This document shows positions 15,244 through 23,923 of a DNA stretch of 64,000 bases, one piece after another. Location of the stretch: positions 27,182-91,181 of the forward strand of contig NZ_JABEKX010000004.1 in assembly GCF_013407595.1 (NCBI RefSeq). The letters run 5' to 3'. Origin of the DNA: Lacticaseibacillus absianus. GTDB lineage: Bacteria > Bacillota > Bacilli > Lactobacillales > Lactobacillaceae. Positions within the stretch are counted from its first letter, which is position 1; the number at the start of each line of letters is the position of its first letter. The notes under the pieces are model-generated. The model worked only from the letters and a program-made list of their open reading frames with translations. It had not been told where the DNA came from and searched no databases. The translations under genes and the position numbers were made by a program.

Positions 15244-16131
15244 ATGAAGTTGACACATTGGCTTGCTGGGGCCGTGCTAGCGCTTGGGGCCGCGCTAACC
15301 CTAAGTGGCTGTTCGACGCATGCGGCATCAAACAAACTGACCGTCGTCTCGAGCGTGGATTTTTACGGGGAAGTCGCCAAGGCGGTCGTCGGGGACTACG
15401 GGACGGTGACCAGCGTCATCGATAACCCGGACATCGACCCGCACGACTATGAGCCGACCACGGCGGTCGCCAAGACCGTCGCCCGGGCGAATGTCGTGAT
15501 CGTCAATGGTGGCGGCTACGATTCTTGGATGGATAAGCTGGTCGGGGCCGATAGCGGCACAGTCAAGGTGGTATCGGCGGCCAAGGTGGTCGGGATCCGT
15601 GACGGGGAGAACGAGCACGTCTGGTATAAGCCCGAAGTGATGCCCAAGATGGCGCGCGCGCTGGCGAAGCAGTTCGGGGCGCTGGACCCCAAGCACCGCG
15701 CAGCCTACACCGCTAACGCAACGGCGTACATCAAGAAGTTACAGCCGCTGACGGCGCAGATCGCGCGCCTCAAGGCGAAGGCCGCGGGACAAGCGGTGGC
15801 GGTATCCGAGCCGGTCTTCAGCAACGCCCTGAGTGCGCTGGGTTACCGGATCATCAACCCGCATTTCGCCGCTGCGGTCGAGGAGAGCACGGACCCGAGC
15901 CCTAAGGATATCCGTGAGCTGACGGCCGCGATCAAGCACAAGCAGATCGCCTTTTTCGTCCAAAATGTCCAGGTCGAAAGCAAGGTCGTCAGCAACATCG
16001 TCGCGCAAGTCCGCGCCGCCGGGATCCCGGTCCTGAAGGTGACCGAGACCATGCCGGCCAAGCAGACGTACACGAGTTGGATGATGAGCCAGTACGCCCA
16101 ACTCGAGAAGATCCAGAACACCCAAAAGTAA
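15244..16131 (+). CDS. adcA: zinc ABC transporter substrate-binding lipoprotein
   Basis: 295 residues. Signal peptide with lipobox LSGC, lipidated Cys23. A cluster A-I (ZnuA/AdcA) fold is indicated by DPHDYEPTT (His ligand), [15 protein letters not shown] (second His region) and [17 protein letters not shown]. It lacks the long His-rich loop of many ZnuA proteins and the C-terminal ZinT domain of streptococcal AdcA. It captures Zn(II) outside the cell for an ABC permease, whose genes are not adjacent. Two Zur-like boxes at its promoter and a zinc-free S14 gene downstream strongly support zinc over manganese. Confidence 0.88.
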   Translation: MKLTHWLAGAVLALGAALTLSGCSTHAASNKLTVVSSVDFYGEVAKAVVGDYGTVTSVIDNPDIDPHDYEPTTAVAKTVARANVVIVNGGGYDSWMDKLVGADSGTVKVVSAAKVVGIRDGENEHVWYKPEVMPKMARALAKQFGALDPKHRAAYTANATAYIKKLQPLTAQIARLKAKAAGQAVAVSEPVFSNALSALGYRIINPHFAAAVEESTDPSPKDIRELTAAIKHKQIAFFVQNVQVESKVVSNIVAQVRAAGIPVLKVTETMPAKQTYTSWMMSQYAQLEKIQNTQK

Positions 16132-16142
16132 AGGAGAAACAG

Positions 16143-16412
16143 ATGGCAAAAACCGCTAAGATCGAAAAAGCCAAGCGCCAGCAGGCCTTGGTCCTCAAAT
16201 ACGCCGCCAAGCGCGCCGCGCTCAAGGCGGCGGGTGACTACGCTGGTCTCGCACAGCTGCCTCGCGATTCCAGTCCGGTGCGCTTGCACCATCGCGACCA
16301 GCTGGATGGCCGGCCGCACGCCTATATGCGCAAGTTCGGCCTGTCGCGCTTGAACTTCCGCCAGCTCGCCCACGCCGGCCAGATCCCCGGCGTCAAAAAG
16401 GCCAGCTGGTGA
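16143..16412 (+). CDS. rpsN: ribosomal protein S14, zinc-independent (C-) form
   Basis: 89 residues from ATG 16143 (AAAGGAGAA upstream). It contains the S14 signature [20 protein letters not shown] and ends [11 protein letters not shown]. The short zinc-binding form has two CxxC pairs and about 61 residues; this longer form has no Cys at all, so it can replace the zinc form in 30S subunits when zinc is scarce. Its place directly behind the Zur-controlled adcA gene matches this known zinc-sparing scheme. Confidence 0.95.
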   Translation: MAKTAKIEKAKRQQALVLKYAAKRAALKAAGDYAGLAQLPRDSSPVRLHHRDQLDGRPHAYMRKFGLSRLNFRQLAHAGQIPGVKKASW

Positions 16413-16433
16413 TCCCCGAAGGAGGAGACTCAG

Positions 16434-16556
16434 ATGACCCAGACCAAGACTGTGACCGTCGCGACAGCGCGGCGTGAGATGAAGAGCCCGAACATCAAGA
16501 CCCGCAAACGCGCCTTGCGAACGATCAAGGCCGCTAAGCGGCAGGGCAAAGCTTAG
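16434..16556 (+). CDS. 40-residue basic protein of the putative metal homeostasis type
   Basis: ATG 16434 follows AAGGAGGAG. The product contains MKSPNIKTRKRALRTIK and is very basic. The SPNIKTRKRAL core is what I recall of the tiny lactobacillal and enterococcal proteins annotated as putative metal homeostasis proteins; the family assignment is from memory. It is the third gene of the Zur-controlled unit, 21 bases after rpsN. No Cys or His cluster is present, so it is unlikely to bind zinc itself. It could act on RNA or ribosomes. Confidence 0.7.
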   Translation: MTQTKTVTVATARREMKSPNIKTRKRALRTIKAAKRQGKA

Positions 16557-16604
16557 GCAATGACTGATCAGCTGGCTTTTTGGCCCGGCGCGCACTGCGC
16601 CCGA

Positions 16605-16698
16605 CCGGGGTAACACAAGCCGGACAAGCGTGGCCCCTAGCAAAACTTGAATGAAGGTTTTGCTAGGGGCTACGCGTATATTCTGGGCTAGTCCCACG
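16605..16698 (+). repeat. structured intergenic repeat, copy 2
   Basis: Hairpin at 16626-16675 with arms AGCGTGGCCCCTAGCAAAAC and GTTTTGCTAGGGGCTACGC, followed by GTATATTCTGGGCTAG, the conserved end of the family. It lies between the zinc operon and cls, in the same direction as copies 3 and 4. Confidence 0.7.
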
Positions 16699-16798
16699 TC
16701 TATCTCAGCCCCTTCGGCGTCTCGGCGCCTATTGTTGCGACGCGCCCACTGCGGTACATTAGACGGGGGGAACTGGGTAGTAGAAGGAGACCAACAGG

Positions 16799-18250
16799 AT
16801 GGACTGGACAACGATCAAGACCGTGATCACCGTGATCTACACGCTCAACGTGATCGGTGCGGTGATTACCGTATTCCGCGAGAAGCGCGACATTGCCGCG
16901 ACCTGGGCGTGGCTGCTCGTGTTGAACTTTGCCCCGCTGATCGGTTTCATTGCGTATTACTTCTTCGGCCGCAAGCTGTCGCGCCGGCAGTTAGACAAGA
17001 TCCGGGTGCAGCCGCACGCTGAGCTCAGCGCCGTGTTGGCCGAGCAGCAGGCGCGCCTGCCCAAGCCTGATCCGGCTGACACGCATGTGCAATCGACGGT
17101 CAAGAGCATGATCCGGGAGTTCCAGAATACGGATCAGAGCTTCGTCACACTGAACAACCAGACTGCGATCTTCACCGATGGGACGACGCTGTTTCGCGAT
17201 ATGCAAAAAGAGATCGCGCTGGCACAGCACAACGTGTTCGTCGAGTTCTACACGTTCTACGATGATCAGCTGGGCAACACGATCCGTGACACCTTGATCG
17301 CCAAGGCGCAAGAAGGGGTCACCGTGCGGGTGCTGTATGATGCCTGGGGGTCGCTGGGGACCAAAGGCACGTTCTTCGATCCGCTACGCGAAGCTGGGGC
17401 GATCGTCGAGCCGTTCCTCGGGATCCGTTCGCGGTTCGATTTTCGTCTGAACTTCCGCAACCACCGCAAGATCGTCGCGATCGATGGCTGGACCGGCTAC
17501 ATCGGTGGCTTCAACATCGGGGACCAGTACGTTGGGCGCAGCCAAAAATTCGGTCCGTGGCGGGACACGCACCTGAAGGTCGAAGGCGACGCGGTCCTGG
17601 CGCTGCAGCAGCAGTTTATCTGCGACTGGGACGCGACGGTGCCCAACCACCCGTTGGACATCAATCAGACGCATTTTCCCAAAACGGTCGGCGGTCTGGG
17701 CACCACGATGATGCAGGTCGTCACCAGTGGGCCACACGACGACCTGGAGCAGATCAAGCTGGGCTACCTCAAGATGATCAACGCCGCGCGGGAGACCTTG
17801 TACATCCAGACGCCGTATCTGATCCCTGACGACGCGGTGCTGACAGCGCTGCGAGGGGCGATCCACTCTGGGGTCGATGTGCGCGTGATGATCCCGCACA
17901 TGCCAGACCATGCCTTCGTCTACCGCGCCAGCCAGTACTACGCACGCGGTTTGGCGCAAGATGGCGCCAAAGTTTACTTCTACGAGGCCGGGTTCCTGCA
18001 CGCCAAGGTCGTGGTCGCAGATGGGGCGATCGCCTCGGTCGGTTCGGCCAATATGGACTTTCGCAGCTTCAAGCTGAACTTCGAGGCCAACGCCTTCGTT
18101 TACGACCGGGTCGTCGCGACACGGCTGAACAAGCGGTTCTTGGCTGACATCACGCACAGTCGGTTGGTGACCGCGGCAGATTTTGCCCACATGTCACGCT
18201 GGTTGCGCTTTAAGCAGACCTTCTCACGGCTGATCTCGCCGATCCTGTAG
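16799..18250 (+). CDS. cls: cardiolipin synthase
   Basis: 483 residues. Two N-terminal membrane helices (residues about 5-25 and 36-57) precede a phospholipase-D core with two HKD motifs: NHRKIVAIDGWTGYIGGFN and LHAKVVVADGAIASVGSANM. It condenses two phosphatidylglycerol molecules to cardiolipin and glycerol at the membrane. Length and domain order are normal for bacterial ClsA-type enzymes. ATG 16799 follows AGAAGGAG. It is a single gene with its own terminator. Confidence 0.95.
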   Translation: MDWTTIKTVITVIYTLNVIGAVITVFREKRDIAATWAWLLVLNFAPLIGFIAYYFFGRKLSRRQLDKIRVQPHAELSAVLAEQQARLPKPDPADTHVQSTVKSMIREFQNTDQSFVTLNNQTAIFTDGTTLFRDMQKEIALAQHNVFVEFYTFYDDQLGNTIRDTLIAKAQEGVTVRVLYDAWGSLGTKGTFFDPLREAGAIVEPFLGIRSRFDFRLNFRNHRKIVAIDGWTGYIGGFNIGDQYVGRSQKFGPWRDTHLKVEGDAVLALQQQFICDWDATVPNHPLDINQTHFPKTVGGLGTTMMQVVTSGPHDDLEQIKLGYLKMINAARETLYIQTPYLIPDDAVLTALRGAIHSGVDVRVMIPHMPDHAFVYRASQYYARGLAQDGAKVYFYEAGFLHAKVVVADGAIASVGSANMDFRSFKLNFEANAFVYDRVVATRLNKRFLADITHSRLVTAADFAHMSRWLRFKQTFSRLISPIL

Positions 18251-18267
18251 CGGGGGCGACCGGCCGC

Positions 18268-18301
18268 AAACACGCCTTGCAGCGCTGCAGGGCGTGTTTT
18301 T
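18268..18301. terminator. terminator after cls
   Basis: Arms AAACACGCCTTGCAG and CTGCAGGGCGTGTTT followed by TT; it may also serve the converging MFS gene. Confidence 0.8.
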
Positions 18302-18337
18302 GGTACGCGCCAAGCGCAGGCTGCCATGGCGCGCGCG

Positions 18338-19636
18338 TCAGTCGCCGTCGCTGACGCGCTCAGGCGCTGCGGTGACCGCATCGTCGTCCGGTAGCGCCGG
18401 CTCAGCCACGCGCTGGTCGACGAGCAGGGTGGCGGCGAGCAGTACCGCCGCACCGCCGCCAAAGGCCCACCAACCGGCGCTAGGCGTTAGCAGGTTGGCC
18501 AGACCGAGGAAGACGAACTGGCCGATAGGGGCGCCGATCAGGGCGAGCATGTCGATGACGCCGGAGACCTTGGCCAGCTGGTCCTCAGGTACCAGACGCA
18601 TCATCATCGCGGAGATGCGCGGATTGATCTTGCCCATCATGTAACCGAACGCCGGCATCAGGATGAGGATCAGCACCCGCGAACCGCCCCAGATGAAGGC
18701 GGCACTGGCGGCCACGAGCAGCGCCGAGCTGATCGCCATCAGCTTCATCAGCGGGCGCTTGGCGAACAGGTCGTGGGCCAGTAACGACCCGGCGATCAGA
18801 CCCAGCGAGGTAGCGATGTTGAGCAGTGCGACGGTGGTCCCGTAGTTGCCCCAGTATAGGTGCGGTGCGCTGAGCAGGGTGACGTTCATCAGGGCCCCGG
18901 TGGAGGCGCCGAAGAGGTTGAAGGCCGTCGCAATTAGGATCACCGCGAACAGGAAGTGCTGGGTGACCAAAAACCGCAGAGCGGCCGGGATGCTACGACG
19001 CATTGGCACGCGCGGTGCGGCGACTGCGGCGATCGGCGGTTGAGCGGCCAGTAGCACGCGGCGCTGGTTGAGCAGCACGGCGGCCGCGGCGACGAAGGTG
19101 AGCGCGTTGATCAGACCGAACACGCTGTAGTTGTGGTGCAGTAGCACGATGGCCGTTGCGCCGAGACCTTGGAAAATAATCTGGACGGTGGTGTGGCTCG
19201 CCGTGGTGAAACCCATCGCGGCGTTCAGCTCGTTGCCGGGGATCAGCCGGCGCAGCAGCGGCATGCCCAGGCCGTTAGCGTACTGGCCGCACAGGTCGGA
19301 CATAATGTTGATCGCCAGCAGACCGATGAACAGCGGTAGGCTGTGCGGTAGCGCGATCGCCACTGCCAGCAGGCCGAACAAGGCGGCCTGAGCCAGGCGC
19401 GCGGTGATCATCCAGCGAACCTTGCGCCGGGTCTCGTCTGCCAGGTAGCCGGTGATGATCGCCAGTAGGCTGGGTAGCAGCCCGGCCATGGACGCCAGCG
19501 ACACGGCGAGGGTGCGAAACGGCATCTGGCTGGCGTAGACGATGAAGACGATGTTGTACAGTGAATCGCCGATGCCGCTGAGAACATTGGCGTTGAGGGA
19601 GGCACGGTAGCCGCGGTTGGTGAGGTATTCGTGCAT
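18338..19636 (-). CDS. MFS transporter
   Basis: 432 residues from ATG 19636 (AGGAAG 8 bases upstream; a GTG 9 bases earlier is in frame). About 12 hydrophobic segments with ITGYLADETRRKVRWM, the MFS motif A loop between TM2 and TM3. It resembles exporters of the drug/macrolide-efflux type; the substrate is unknown. It is divergent from an Rgg-type regulator gene 112 bases away, which probably controls it. Confidence 0.8.
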   Translation of the reverse strand: MHEYLTNRGYRASLNANVLSGIGDSLYNIVFIVYASQMPFRTLAVSLASMAGLLPSLLAIITGYLADETRRKVRWMITARLAQAALFGLLAVAIALPHSLPLFIGLLAINIMSDLCGQYANGLGMPLLRRLIPGNELNAAMGFTTASHTTVQIIFQGLGATAIVLLHHNYSVFGLINALTFVAAAAVLLNQRRVLLAAQPPIAAVAAPRVPMRRSIPAALRFLVTQHFLFAVILIATAFNLFGASTGALMNVTLLSAPHLYWGNYGTTVALLNIATSLGLIAGSLLAHDLFAKRPLMKLMAISSALLVAASAAFIWGGSRVLILILMPAFGYMMGKINPRISAMMMRLVPEDQLAKVSGVIDMLALIGAPIGQFVFLGLANLLTPSAGWWAFGGGAAVLLAATLLVDQRVAEPALPDDDAVTAAPERVSDGD

Positions 19637-19748
19637 AGAAGCCACTTCCTAACTTGTGATTGTGTCTTCAGTCTAGCGGGCGTATTATCCAAGTTGAGCG
19701 ATTTTTAACTATAGTCAAAAAAACGTAGGCGACGCCCAGGAGGGTCAG

Positions 19749-20762
19749 ATGGACGACGGGACATTATTTCGCGAGCTGCGGCGCAACCGACACTTGACGC
19801 TACAGCAGGTGGCCGACGCGACGAACTCGGTGGCGGCGATCAGCAAGTTCGAGCGGGGGCTACTGGCCATCGGCTTCGCGCGCTTCGAGCACCTGCTCGG
19901 GCGCATCGAGGTGTCGCTGGAGGAGTTCGTGTTCCTGCGCGCCCAGCGCACCGTCCAGCTGCCGGCGCCGGATGAGGCCAACCGCTACCGGGAGGGGGCC
20001 TTCAACAGCCAGGATGACCCGGTGTTCGAGGCGCTGATCCAGCGCATGGGTGCGCTGACCTCGACCGGGGTGGACGACCCGGCGATGATCGCCGACTTCG
20101 ACACCGACGTCGCGCGCTACCTGCAGCCGGCGGACGGCCACGTGCCGACGCGCCGTGAGCGGTTCTCCGCCTTGATGATCCAGGTGATGCAGGCCGTTCT
20201 GCGGGGCAATGAGCTGGGCCGCCGCGCCGATCAGCACCCAAGAATTGGGGTGCTGATGGCGAAGCTTAACGAGATGGTGCGGCCGCTGGTCAGCTACCTA
20301 TACTCCGTTGAAACTTGGGGGTACTTCGAGCTCTACTGGTTCTCGGTGTTTCACATCTTCATCGCTAACGATACGAGCCATCAGCTGTTGCGCGTGGCGC
20401 TCACTCGATCCGAGCAGTACGCGCTATTTCCCAGCGTCCAGCATATGCGGGTCGACCTGTTATTCGGCGTGTTCACCGACTTCATCAACGCGCGCCAGCT
20501 GCAGTGGGCGCAGGCCGCGTTAGCCGAAGCGGACCGCCAGATCCAGCGCACTGGCGACCTCGGACACGCCAACAACCTGCTGTTCTGCCGCGGTTGGTTC
20601 CAGATCATCGCCGGGGACGTCGCCGGCGGGACCCAGACCTGCCAGCAGGCCATCAGCATCGAGCGCATCCTGGGCGTGCGCTCCGATCACGGCTATGCTG
20701 ACGTCCTGCGCATCATCTTGCGCAACCAGGAAGACGGGAGCAGCGCGGCGTTCTATATGTAA
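19749..20762 (+). CDS. Rgg/GadR/MutR-type transcriptional regulator
   Basis: 337 residues. N-terminal helix-turn-helix (residues 4-60) contains LFRELRRNRHLTLQQVAD and ISKFERGLLAIGF; the Rgg signature is the SKFERG core. The rest is helical, TPR-like, as in peptide-sensing Rgg proteins. I see no short peptide-pheromone gene in the 112-base divergent region. The N-terminal helix-turn-helix reads well, but length is somewhat above the usual 280-300 residues. The neighbour and likely target is the divergent MFS exporter. Confidence 0.8.
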   Translation: MDDGTLFRELRRNRHLTLQQVADATNSVAAISKFERGLLAIGFARFEHLLGRIEVSLEEFVFLRAQRTVQLPAPDEANRYREGAFNSQDDPVFEALIQRMGALTSTGVDDPAMIADFDTDVARYLQPADGHVPTRRERFSALMIQVMQAVLRGNELGRRADQHPRIGVLMAKLNEMVRPLVSYLYSVETWGYFELYWFSVFHIFIANDTSHQLLRVALTRSEQYALFPSVQHMRVDLLFGVFTDFINARQLQWAQAALAEADRQIQRTGDLGHANNLLFCRGWFQIIAGDVAGGTQTCQQAISIERILGVRSDHGYADVLRIILRNQEDGSSAAFYM

Positions 20763-20767
20763 AAACA

Positions 20768-20796
20768 TTGTCTACAACCATTTTTGTGGTATGCTT
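20768..20796 (+). promoter_or_regulatory. promoter of the aquaporin gene
   Basis: TTGTCT, 16-base spacer that includes an ACAACCATTTTTGTGG hairpin, then TATGCT, about 50 bases before ATG 20846. Confidence 0.55.
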
Positions 20797-20845
20797 AGGA
20801 GGTTCACGCAATGCAATTATCACGAAACTTATTGGAGGCACTCAC

Positions 20846-21499
20846 ATGCAAAAATTAGTTGCTGAATTTATGGGGACGTTCCTGCTGGTCTTTCTCGGTA
20901 GCGGGGCGGTCCTGTTCGCGAAAGGTGACGCACTGACCATTGCGATCGGCTTCGGGCTGGCGATCACGATCTCGGCGTACGCGTTCGGCGGGATCTCTGG
21001 CGGTCACTTCAACCCGGCGGTCACCACCGCAATGGTGATCAACGGGCGGACGCCGCTGATGGATGGTGTCGGCTATGTGATCGCACAGATCATCGGTGCG
21101 ATCGCGGCTAGCGGCGCAGTGCGCGTGATCGTTGATGCCCTGAAGCTGCCAACGACGCAGATGGCGCAGACGGACTTCCCCAAGCTCAGCGTCGGGGTCG
21201 CGTTTTTCGTTGAAGCCCTCGCAACGTTCTTGTTCCTGATGGTGATCTTGGCGGTCACGGCCGACCGGTTCGGCAACGCCGAGTTCGCAGGCTTAGCGAT
21301 CGGGGTCGCCTTAATGCTCCTGATCATCTTCTCCGTCAACTTGACGGGGGCGTCCCTGAACCCGGCGCGGTCCATCGGGCCAGCGTTGTTTGCTGGCGGC
21401 ACTGGGTTGAACCACTTGTGGCTCTACATCGCCGCACCTGAAGTCGGCGCGATCTTGGCCGCATTCGCCGGGCGCTTCCTGCTGGGCACTGAAGATTAG
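20846..21499 (+). CDS. MIP-family channel (aquaporin / glycerol facilitator)
   Basis: 217 residues from ATG 20846 (TTGGAGG upstream). Six membrane helices and the two pore loops HFNPAV and SLNPARS are present. NPAR in the second loop and the short length favour an aquaporin-type pore over GlpF, which is usually longer and has NPARD. It would conduct water and possibly small neutral solutes or lactic acid. It is a single gene with promoter and terminator. Confidence 0.9.
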   Translation: MQKLVAEFMGTFLLVFLGSGAVLFAKGDALTIAIGFGLAITISAYAFGGISGGHFNPAVTTAMVINGRTPLMDGVGYVIAQIIGAIAASGAVRVIVDALKLPTTQMAQTDFPKLSVGVAFFVEALATFLFLMVILAVTADRFGNAEFAGLAIGVALMLLIIFSVNLTGASLNPARSIGPALFAGGTGLNHLWLYIAAPEVGAILAAFAGRFLLGTED

Positions 21500-21510
21500 A
21501 CGAACCACGA

Positions 21511-21537
21511 GCCGAGGCTAAGTCCTCGGCTTTTTTT
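21511..21537 (+). terminator. terminator after the aquaporin gene
   Basis: GCCGAGG, 6-base loop, CCTCGGC, then seven T. Confidence 0.88.
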
Positions 21538-21612
21538 GTCGGGTGCTTGGTCTGGGCAAGCCTCGGTCGTCAACCAACAGATGATCACTTGTGACCTGAT
21601 GCACATAAAAAC

Positions 21613-21642
21613 GTTAACACGACTGTAGTATTAGACGTATAA
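21613..21642 (+). promoter_or_regulatory. promoter of the HTH protein gene, overlapping a repeated motif
   Basis: TTAACA, 18-base spacer, TATAAT. The spacer holds CACGACTGTAGTATTA, which recurs at about 22294 (CACGACAGTTATATTA) and 22434 (CACGACTGTTGTAATA). It may be an operator for one regulator. Confidence 0.55.
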
Positions 21643-21664
21643 TATAACCGGTGAGGTGAATGAC

Positions 21665-22255
21665 ATGAAGGTCGAACAGGCAGTGGCCGTATTACAGGCA
21701 CGGGGGTTGGTGAGCAACGCGGAGACGGTCCGGCGCTGGATCAGAGCGGGCAAACTGCAAGCGACGTTGTGCAGTCGTAAGGCGGGATATGACATTGATG
21801 AGGCTGATCTGGCGGCATTCGTCGATGCGCGAGACTGGCATCAAGTCAAGCAGGTGAAGGCCCGTGAGGCGGACCGTTACCAACAAGGGGTCCAAGCAGG
21901 TCAGGCGGAGATGAGGCGCGCCTACGAGCAGCGCCTGAAGCAGCTGATCATTGCAGGCGCAGCCGAGGCCGAGTTTGCGATCGGACGACTGGAGTTACAA
22001 CGGGCGGTCTTGGCGGATCCGGCGACCACCCGTAGTCAGGCGATCTTGATCGGTTTGAACCGCGACTTCTTCGGGCCATACGCGAGCAAGCCTTGGTCGA
22101 AGATTGTGGTCCGGGTGACTGGCGAGTGGCTGACCTGGCAGCAAGGGCAGATCGTGATTCACTGGCCGGAGCTCGTCGCAGCAGGTCCGCACCCCGATGC
22201 CGGGTGGGTGCTTCGAGTGATCGTGATCTGGGCGCAACGGCGGTTTCAGGCCTGA
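21665..22255 (+). CDS. helix-turn-helix protein of unknown function
   Basis: 196 residues from ATG 21665 (GAGGTG upstream). The N-terminal 55 residues read as an excisionase/MerR-like winged helix (VSNAETVRRWIRAGKLQATL ... YDIDEADLAAFVDAR). A charged helical linker (about 60-100) and an unrecognised C-terminal domain follow, with RSQAILIGLNRDFFGPYA and VIHWPELVAAGPHP. It may regulate itself and the PTS gene downstream, as similar sequence motifs stand before both. I do not recognise the full-length family. Confidence 0.6.
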   Translation: MKVEQAVAVLQARGLVSNAETVRRWIRAGKLQATLCSRKAGYDIDEADLAAFVDARDWHQVKQVKAREADRYQQGVQAGQAEMRRAYEQRLKQLIIAGAAEAEFAIGRLELQRAVLADPATTRSQAILIGLNRDFFGPYASKPWSKIVVRVTGEWLTWQQGQIVIHWPELVAAGPHPDAGWVLRVIVIWAQRRFQA

Positions 22256-22616
22256 AGGCTAGGCTCGTTAAGGGCCTTTTTTTGTGCCTGCGTTTATCAC
22301 GACAGTTATATTAGGCAAAAAACGGGGCGATTAAATAACGAAATTCAAAGTGGCACGAACGCGACGAACAAATTGGTGATACGCGTGCTGTGGATCGCTA
22401 AAGGCGTCGCGATAGACTCGAATCGTCGCTTATCACGACTGTTGTAATATCGAATCGAAAACTATTTAACAAAAACGGCTTAAAAAAGAACAAAAAACCC
22501 GTTGACACGAAATTGTGAAACTGTTTACAATTACGACTGTGTTCAAGGCCTGACACCGATCATTATGACCAATACGGCCAATGCAGCCGTGTGTGACCAC
22601 GAAGGAGGATGGTTTT
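22256..22616. other. regulatory gap with repeated motifs and the EIIC promoter
   Basis: No gene is seen. A short hairpin with a T-run follows the HTH gene (TAGGCTCGTTAAGGGCCTTTTTT). Two copies of the CACGACNGTTNTA motif lie near 22294 and 22434. The promoter is TTGACA (22502-22507), 17-base spacer, TTACAA (22525-22530). A cre-like sequence, TGAAACTGTTTACA (22516-22529), overlaps the -10. Confidence 0.6.
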
Positions 22617-23909
22617 ATGAGTAGTACGGGTTCTAAAGTGCAATCATTCATGCAAGAGAAGTTATTACCGATCGGGACGAAGATCGGGGGCGAACGGCAC
22701 CTTGTTGCGATCCGTGATGGGTTAGTGACCACGATGCCACTGATCATCGTGGGCTCTGTGTTCGTGATCTTGTCGAGTTTTCCGTGGCCGGCTTTCAACC
22801 AATTCATTGCGGGTATGTTCGGGGATCAGTGGCAGGCGAACATGAACTTCGTCGTTGATGCGACGTTCAGTGTGATGGCCCTGCTCGATGCCTTCACCAT
22901 CGCTTACAGCCTGGCGAATTCATACAAGGTCAGTGGCGTCTCAGCCGGCCTGCTGTCCCTATCGACGTTCATTCTCGTGACACCGATGTCTAAAACTGGG
23001 CTGGATCTCGCTTATCTAGGGAGCAAGGGCCTGTTTGTGGCGATCCTGGTCGCGCTGGTCTCAGCCGAAGTGTTCCGGTTCTTCGTGCAGAAAAACATCG
23101 TGATCAAGTTGCCAGACAACGTGCCGCCTGCAGTCAGTCGCTCCTTTGTTGCCCTGATCCCATCGGGGGTGACCTTGACGCTGTTCTGGGTCGTTCGCTT
23201 GCTGATCTCAACGATCGGGCACACGAACATCCACGATATGATCTACACGTTCGTCGGTCAGCCGCTGTCGGCGATCGGGGACGGCTATGCGGGTGGGGTC
23301 TTTGCCATCCTGGTGACGTCCGTCTTCTGGATGGTCGGGATCCACGGCTGGGACCTGGTGCTCAGTGTGATGCAGCCGACTTGGCTGCAGTTCGTGGATG
23401 AGAACCGTGTGGCCTTTCAGGCGGGCAAAACGATCCCGCATATCCTCAACTACACGTTCATGAACGTGTTTGTCTGGGTTGGCGGGTCTGGTGTGTTGCT
23501 CGGGTTGGCCCTACTGTTGTTCTTCAAGAGTAAGAGTCAGTACATGCGACAGATGGGGCACCTCGGCCTGCCACCGACCGTCTTTGCGGTCAACGAGCCG
23601 CTGATGTTCGGGCTCCCGGTCGTCATGAACCCGCTGATCCTTGTGCCGTATGTGATCTCTCCGTTGGTCTGCTTCACGCTGTCGTATGTGTCGATGGCGA
23701 TCGGGTTAGTGGCTCCGGCGGTCGTCTTAGTGCCGTGGTCGATGCCGCCGATCATCGGCGGCTACTTAGCCACCGGTGGTCATATTTCAGGGGCGATCTT
23801 GCAGGTCGTGATCATCGCGGTATCGACGATCATCTACTACCCGTTCTTCAAGATGATCGATAACAAGGCGTTGCGTGAAGAGCAGGGCGACGAAACCGTC
23901 GCAGATTAG
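22617..23909 (+). CDS. PTS EIIC, lactose/cellobiose family
   Basis: 430 residues, a complete EIIC domain with about ten membrane segments and the family signature FAVNEPLMFGLPVVMNP. There is no EIIB or EIIA fused or adjacent, so it must borrow these subunits from elsewhere. ATG 22617 follows AAGGAGG. It lies 14 bases before a DUF7916-type gene, a pairing I have seen with this kind of EIIC in lactobacilli and enterococci. A beta-glucoside or related disaccharide is a likely substrate; the exact sugar is unknown. Confidence 0.88.
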   Translation: MSSTGSKVQSFMQEKLLPIGTKIGGERHLVAIRDGLVTTMPLIIVGSVFVILSSFPWPAFNQFIAGMFGDQWQANMNFVVDATFSVMALLDAFTIAYSLANSYKVSGVSAGLLSLSTFILVTPMSKTGLDLAYLGSKGLFVAILVALVSAEVFRFFVQKNIVIKLPDNVPPAVSRSFVALIPSGVTLTLFWVVRLLISTIGHTNIHDMIYTFVGQPLSAIGDGYAGGVFAILVTSVFWMVGIHGWDLVLSVMQPTWLQFVDENRVAFQAGKTIPHILNYTFMNVFVWVGGSGVLLGLALLLFFKSKSQYMRQMGHLGLPPTVFAVNEPLMFGLPVVMNPLILVPYVISPLVCFTLSYVSMAIGLVAPAVVLVPWSMPPIIGGYLATGGHISGAILQVVIIAVSTIIYYPFFKMIDNKALREEQGDETVAD

Positions 23910-23923
23910 AGGAGAAAGCTGAT

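Noticed and set aside
19637..19748. Short peptide-pheromone gene next to the Rgg regulator
   Set aside because: No frame with a ribosome binding site and hydrophobic C-terminus was found in the divergent region.
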